From Macquaria australasica (lineage: Eukaryota; Chordata; Actinopteri; Centrarchiformes; Percichthyidae), in contig SEMN01000001.1 of assembly GCA_005408345.1 (NCBI GenBank), positions 434,001-498,000 on the forward strand: 64,000 bases of DNA, in the 5' to 3' direction. Positions 57,778-64,000 of the stretch are shown here, piece after piece. The position numbers and the translations under genes were made by a program. The notes under the pieces are model-generated. The model searched no databases. It saw nothing but the letters and a program-made list of their open reading frames with translations, and had not been told where the DNA came from. Positions within the stretch are counted from its first letter, which is position 1; each line of letters begins with the position of its first letter.

Positions 57778-59176
57778 GAGTTCCTCTATTTATGATGGTG
57801 CATAATTGAGACTTATGACCAGTGTTCTCCATTTAAATCCACTAACTGAAAATCAATTCACTAATCCACTAATTCAATACCAGATAGGCTGTTCAAATGC
57901 CATAGTAATTACCGAAAAAGCTTTTGACAAATGCAAACAATACTGATCATTTACCTCACCAAAACCTATACTTTAGGTCAGTAATAATGTGGCATCACGT
58001 AATGAAACAATAGATTGATATTTACATTAACAAAGCAACCAACAATTGAATTAATCTCAGAGTACTAGTGAAGCAATATCATACAGTTTTTGTTTACACA
58101 ATACATTACAACAGAGTTGGGATCTGGGTACTTTTCAGTAGTTAGGTAGATAGTGTGAGACATTTGTTGACAAAATTATGACTTATTCAGCATCATATAG
58201 GCCGGGCAATAATATTTCTTGTCTGTTTAGTTCTAATGTGAAATGGTCAGATGAAGTATGGCTTGTCCTGGCTTTGTGGGGTTCACTGAACTAAAGCCCT
58301 TCACTAGCTTGGCAGCATCTCACACCCCCACTAAAATCCCATCCTTCTCTGCCTGCTGTTGTCTGCCTCTTTCTGGCTGTTTGTGCTTCTAATTAATTGT
58401 GCTTGCCAGCTAACACAGCATAACCTACCAAAGCACTGGTCTGTTAGCAGGGTCACACCAGCCCAAATCTGCCACGGACATGGGAGAACAGCAACACACA
58501 ATGGTCCTTGGTTTTGCTGACGTACACAGAAAGCTTCAGAGTTGGAGGGTGCAGTGGGGTGTGAGGTGAGGACAACGCACAATATCTTCCACTTCTGCAG
58601 TCTGAAGGATTTTACCATGCTGTTCGCGTTTTTTGCATTTTAGTGTAGACTAATATGCTCAGGGACTTCACTGAAATGAAACATTTTACTGCACAAAATT
58701 ATTAGCTCATGCATTTTCTGTTTGGTATTTTCACCTGTAGTAATATTTTTGCATAGTTAACTTAACAAAATATTTCTGTGTGTGTGTGTGCAATATGTGA
58801 TGTGCAAGCATGCACACGTCTTTTGTAGTGAATATTTTTGGGCTGTGTGCACAAGTAACCGTAATTACTAGCTTGTTTGTGTGTCTGCATGTGTATGTGT
58901 ACTCTATATATTATTACTGGTTTGTATGTTTTGTTTGTATGTGTTTGTGTGTGTGAGTGCGTCTCGTCTCTGCCTCTGTGCATCTCTCTCAGTGGGTGGT
59001 AACTGTTAAACTCCTCCATTTGAGTGGGATTACTGCTCCGGTCAGTCCTGTGGGAGCAACCATCAGCCCGTCATCTTTCAGAGGAACACTATACCTTCTG
59101 ATGCTTTAATCCCTTCTTCCCTCTCCTCCCCTCCTTTTCCCACACTCAACCTCTTAACCTCATCTCCCGTTTTCTC

Positions 59177-59210
59177 CTCCCTCCCTCCCTCCCTCCCTCC
59201 CTCCCTCCCT
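59177..59210. repeat. (CTCC)n microsatellite
   Basis: Eight consecutive CTCC units, a polypyrimidine-polypurine tract able to form triplex DNA. Confidence 0.95.
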
Positions 59211-59884
59211 TTTTGCTGGCTCTGTCAACTTTCAGCTGAAGTGGCGGAAAGTCTGAAAAGCTGTGATGTTACAGCTCCGTCTGACAAGTTCAATACCAAG
59301 ATGCTGCTGTTTATATATTCTTATGGGAAGAAACTGTCAGCTTTGTGTTACATAGGTGTAAAAAATGTAAACTAATGAACAAAAAACCCAAGAAAGGATA
59401 TAGATCATATTATTACAACATTATCCCACATGTCTGAAAATATTTAAAAAATGTGAGCTTCATTATGACATGAATCATTAAGCCTCCATTATTTACTTTT
59501 TTATTCATTCTCATCATTTATGCCATTAATACTAATATATTTTACTGTGTCTAGTTCTGTATGTGGAAACCCCAGAGCTACTGAATGGGGTTAGATGACG
59601 TAAATTTAAGATGGCTGTGTGTTACAGACAGTGAATGATGTAATGAGACAAGCACAACTGGCGGACAAGAAAAGGTCTAATTCTGTCTCTGCTGCTTGAC
59701 CTGGAAACAACCCATATACGAAGATTTCTTAAATGAGCAGAATGTGCATGAGAATACGTGTGTGTGTGTGTCTCTGTGTGTGTGTGTATGAAGTAGAGAA
59801 AGTAAGAGGGTGAGAAAAAGAAAATGTTTAATCCGTATAAGAGCCTACAGCCACGGAAGCGGGCCTGTGAGGCTGTGCTTTGTG

Positions 59885-60060
59885 CTTTCAGTTAAATGCT
59901 AACGTCAACGTGCTAACATGCTCACAATAGTAATGCTAACAGGCTGTTGTTAAGCAGGTATAATATTTACCATGTTCACCATCTTAGTTTAGCGGTTTAG
60001 TATGCAAACATTTGTCATGGGAATGACCAAATTTCATGGCAATCCATCCATTAGTGTGGT
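59885..60060 (+). repeat. Second interspersed repeat family, copy 2 (partial)
   Basis: Shares 'aatgctaac..caac.tgct', 'gttaagcaggt', 'accat.ttcacc.atcttagtttag' and 'catggcaatccatcca' with the family of 53780-54100. The middle part is deleted. Confidence 0.5.
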
Positions 60061-60349
60061 TAGAAATCTGTTTGTACACTTAAGTTGATTTAACATTAAA
60101 TTAAAATACAGCAACACACTAGTGTATCCCAGATTTCCAACATTGCTGCAGAGCCAAGATTTGGTGTCTTTGTGTTTGACTTCTCACGTATGATATCGGA
60201 GCTTAAGGCCAGCGGTTCTTCCAGGATGCCATGTCAGAATCCATTTTCATCCTTGTCCAAGAGTCTCTGATGAGCAGTGCAATCTTTTGATGTGTGTGGC
60301 TGCAGCCTTGTAAGGGTTTGAGCGTGCTTTAATAACGAAAGAGCAGAAT

Positions 60350-60391
<42 letters not shown>
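60350..60391. repeat. (GT)n microsatellite
   Basis: Uninterrupted GT dinucleotides, about 21 units. Confidence 0.95.
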
Positions 60392-60393
<2 letters not shown>

Positions 60394-61829
60394 TTTGTGT
60401 TTCCAGAGAGGCCGGGTTACTGGGCTGTGTGAGTGATGAAATGGGCTGTGCAGTTTGCGCTCATGAGTTTGCGACAAGGTCAGGATGTTGCGGGGTGTGT
60501 TTGCAGCCATCTGAGCACTGCTACAGCCTTATCTGTTTCTCGCTCTTCCTCCCTCGGACCTTTGCTGCCATTCCTTGTTGATTTCTTTACAAATGGGAGT
60601 CAGAGAGTAAGAGGGCTACATGAAAACAAAAGAGACTGTTCACACCCCTCCCATGTGCTTGTATACCAGATAATCATCTTTGAATGCAACACCCTAATTC
60701 ATGCTGCTCCCTCCCATTATGATTAGGGAGTATGATACAGTACATTTACTCCACTGATCTGGAGGTTACCAACATGTATGGAGGATAGATAAGTCTTTAT
60801 ATCTGATACTTTGTCTTGCTGATTATATCAGATTTTCTGTGATGCTCCTTATGCTTGCCAAACATGCTGAGTGCCAATTGATTGACTCTTTGTCAACCCA
60901 TATCCTCGATTCTCTTGGTAAAACTGCGTGCGTATATTACTCTCAGCAGGGCTGCAGGCTGAAGTTGATCCAGCCTTAACAATTTTAAAGATATATTTTG
61001 TCTTCACTTTTGCTACATATAATTATTTTCTTCCCAGAACTACAGACATTTTAAGAGATTACCATGTGGATACAATTGACTTGTCTGCAGTAATTAGGCA
61101 AAATCCTCGACTAGTTGCTTGTTGATGGGTTTAGTATAAAGCCCCTACAGATAGATCCACATCTCTGCTGACTCTTGCGAGATGCTTTAATATGGAGAGA
61201 AACTTTTCTCAATATGGTCACAATGATTTGTGTGTAATTTTGAGTACTCACAAGTGCGTTTTCCAATCCACACACAGATACCAAGCAATTTGAACACACG
61301 TAAAACAGTTTTACAAATGCACACATCAGAACCTGAATAAATATTAATATTTTACGTACGATTTTTAACTTTAGCTTCACAGATCTGATCATTTTTGCTT
61401 TCAAAGAGCTTTCTCGGCATACAAATGTCTAAAACTATTTGTGACATTCTTTTGTATTTGTTTACAGATTGTTAAATGGTGCGCACGGATCGCCTGTTAT
61501 GCGCGGATCAGGTTACGTTTGTGTGTGGAGTTTTGAGACTATTTTAACGGTCTCCAGCTCCACACAGATCCTCAAATGCATGCTGCGATGAAGTGCTGGT
61601 GGAAGACTGGGACATCTGGGCTTTCAGCGAATTTGTATGTGGGAAAATCTAAATCTAAATAGACAGAATAACTCATCACCCCTTGATTAGAACACATACA
61701 TTTACAATAGACTCTATACAGTAATGTATTAATGTAAAAACTTAATGTGAAACTCGTTTTTTCAAACACCCATGTTATAATTAAAATAATTATATTGTGC
61801 ACGTGTGGAGTCCATGTTTGATTGACATT

Positions 61830-62040
61830 TCCATGACTCTCCTCTTAGCTCTCTTGCTCCTGCTATGGCGGTGCAAATTACACCTTTATCATATCAGTGC
61901 ATAGAGTCATGCGAGCTGTTGTCATCAGCCTCAGCATAGCTCTGCTCACCTCTAACCTGAGCAGAGGTCTAATCAGCCAGAATTAATGACCCACCTGTGT
62001 GGGTGTGCACGGCCTGTAAGAAAAAATAAAACATTTGTTA
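61830..62040. promoter_or_regulatory. Candidate conserved non-coding element
   Basis: Evenly composed, non-repetitive sequence in a repeat-rich neighbourhood. It includes homeobox-type cores (GCAAATTACA, AATTAATGAC) and an E-box CACCTG. This is the look of a developmental enhancer, but conservation could not be tested. Confidence 0.25.
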
Positions 62041-64000
62041 GTCAGGCCCATTGTCTTATCTTGTGATAAACAACCATTGGCCTGGTGTTAAACAGCGTAA
62101 ACGGAGTTTGTGAAGTGCTATTACTGGTCATGCTAATTTTAAAAAAATCATTTTTTGTGCTTTACATGGTTGATGGATGATTTCCATCTATTTGCAAAAT
62201 GCTCATTCATTTCAATGAAATTGTCAGACTTTTTAAACTTGCGACAAATAAATTCAAAATGTAACAGGTTGTAAGAGTTTGTAAGACTGCCTGGTAAAGT
62301 TACTTTGCATTATCTGTACCCTGTCAATACAAGATCAGTCACTTCCTCTCTAATGGCAAGGCTCAGACACAGATCTCAGATCTCTCCACTGTGCCCATCT
62401 GATTTCACTTCTCTGTGACAATGCATCATCTGTGGTGATCAGACCGCAAAGCTCAGAATCAGACACATTTATGATGTAAATGACCAACTCAGATCTTTTT
62501 CTTCTGAGCAGCAGCATGCGAGGGGCTGAAGGTCATGTGTCTCTGTACTGTAAGAGCATATTAAACCACATCAGTGTAGCAGTGGTTTAGGAGCAGCAAT
62601 GTAAGAATAACCAAAGTAAACAGTACTATATACAATGTTGCTGTTTGAGAACCGCAGGTAATGAGCAAACCTCCCCCACATGAATAATAATTAAACTCAT
62701 AGCTTTAGGCTAATGTTGCACAGATGTGTGCTGTATGACCTTGCAGTCTAAGGACAAGAATATACTGGCTCATTAGCAAATGATAACATTAACTTGACTG
62801 TTGACTTGCTCATTTTTTGTCAGTCTTCTCCAAGGGGCAGGTATGAACAGTGCACCAGAATAATTCACTGGCATCCTCTGAAATGCAACTGTGCAGTTTT
62901 ACGTGCATCACGTCCAACACTGTACATACCTGTTTTTTGACACATGACTAAAAAAATTCAAGTGAACGTCTAATATTTGTTTAGACAAATCCAAGACACT
63001 GCAAAGTGAAGACCAAGCATGAGCTCGAGTACTACAACCCTGTGTGTATGTATGATTGTGTGTGTTTTTCTGTGTGTATGTGAATGTGTATAGGTGGGGC
63101 GAGGGGCCATAGAGGAGGCTGGATCCATCTGATCTGTTCCCCTTGACAATTGAAATAACTGACGTCTCACCTATCGCATCAAACCGAGGCTGTCCATCAC
63201 AGCATTACATCTAATGAATGGCATCGTTTCTTTGTGTTGATCATGAAGGGATGCAGTCTCACACCTGATGCCCGCTTATTCTCCAGTTTCAGGGTCTGTC
63301 AGTCACATCTGTCAGTCACATCTGTCGTCACTATTAATGAGTGCAGTTGTGTCTTTCTATATACCTGTCCAATTTATTTTTCTGTTTTCCCGTGTGTCTG
63401 TATATGTGCATTCAGCACATGCTTTTTGTGTGCATGCCACTGTGCATGTGCATATATAGTGGTGTCCCATGCTAATGGAAATTGTAATAGCGCTAGACAG
63501 GGATTAGCTGATATGACCCTAAGCAGTGGAACTAGCAACCGGTATCTGCTGTGACTCTAAGAGAAAGGTAGCAGGCCAGAAGGGATGTACTATTGTGGCC
63601 CAGCAGTATATACATTATTCATTAGTTGTACTCGCATGGCTGGTGATAATGATTTTATCAAATCTGGCAAGGTGGGTGGTTGGGTGGAGGAAAAGGGCAT
63701 CCTGAATGTGTATATGTGCATATCTTTTTTGTCCCTTTTCCAATACAGTATGTTCATGAATTTCAATATGAGAGAGATGGCAGGAGGCATGAGATGGGAA
63801 ACCAAGCTCATCCCTTCAGCTCTTAACTGATATTGCCACCCCCACCCAGACATACACACTGCGATAACGTCTGATAAGGATTGAAAGGTGGAGTCTATTG
63901 TGCTGAAAGGCCAGCTTAGGTGTGCAGGAAGAAAGGAGAACAAAACCGGCTACACTTACTGCTACCAAATACTGTGGTCTGTTTATTCAACAGAAGAGGC

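Larger units (their letters stand above)
48650..64000. other. Long region without coding exons
   Basis: No frame in the 15 kb to the window end shows recognisable protein similarity with splice context. The region holds microsatellites, several decayed repeat copies and transposons, and some evenly composed segments that could be regulatory. Human synteny suggests it is the 5' intronic or upstream region of TIAM1, but that gene's coding exons are not seen. Confidence 0.45.

Noticed and set aside
1..64000. tRNA, rRNA, CRISPR array, prokaryotic operon or viral genes
   Set aside because: No B-box type GGTTCGANTCC with matching cloverleaf, no rRNA segments, no regularly spaced direct repeats, and no integrase, capsid or polymerase frames were seen. 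Gene structure is vertebrate throughout.

Overview
The window is nuclear DNA of a ray-finned fish, most likely a percomorph teleost. It holds compact multi-exon genes with GT-AG introns, abundant (CA)n microsatellites and several interspersed repeats that I recognise as typical of teleost genomes. There is no sign of prokaryotic or viral genes. One 20-base run of N at 12090-12109 marks an assembly gap.

Five protein-coding genes can be read exon by exon, each with an intact frame from start to stop. They are HAUS1 (minus, 5649 to 2551, 273 aa), MIS18A (plus, 7102 to 12324, 201 aa), HUNK (minus, 28741 to 19510, 686 aa), SCAF4 (plus, 31011 to 40267, 1095 aa) and SOD1 (plus, 43697 to 47753, 154 aa). 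All exon boundaries were placed by hand from splice consensus, reading-frame continuity and remembered family sequence, with no alignment run.

The block MIS18A-HUNK-SCAF4-SOD1 is the counterpart of human 21q22.11. Two things differ from the human arrangement: HAUS1 (human chromosome 18) sits head-to-head with MIS18A, and SOD1 faces the opposite way relative to SCAF4. HAUS1 (augmin, spindle microtubule branching) and MIS18A (CENP-A loading) are both mitotic genes and share a 1.45 kb divergent promoter interval. HUNK and SCAF4 are also divergent, 2.3 kb apart.

Region by region: 1-2450 has no supported gene but carries facing poly(A) signals near 620-660. 2.5-12.3 kb is HAUS1/MIS18A. 12.3-19.5 kb is 3'-flanking sequence between two convergent genes. 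19.5-28.7 kb is HUNK. 31-42.7 kb is SCAF4 with a long 3' UTR. 43.7-48 kb is SOD1, whose intron 1 contains a nearly perfect 250-bp inverted repeat, the most striking sequence anomaly here. 48.4-64 kb has no coding exon; it holds microsatellites, decayed transposons (including nested ones) and some candidate conserved non-coding stretches. By human synteny this last part may be the 5' region of TIAM1. I found no previously undescribed biological system. The observations worth follow-up are structural (inverted repeat, nested elements, palindromes) and syntenic.
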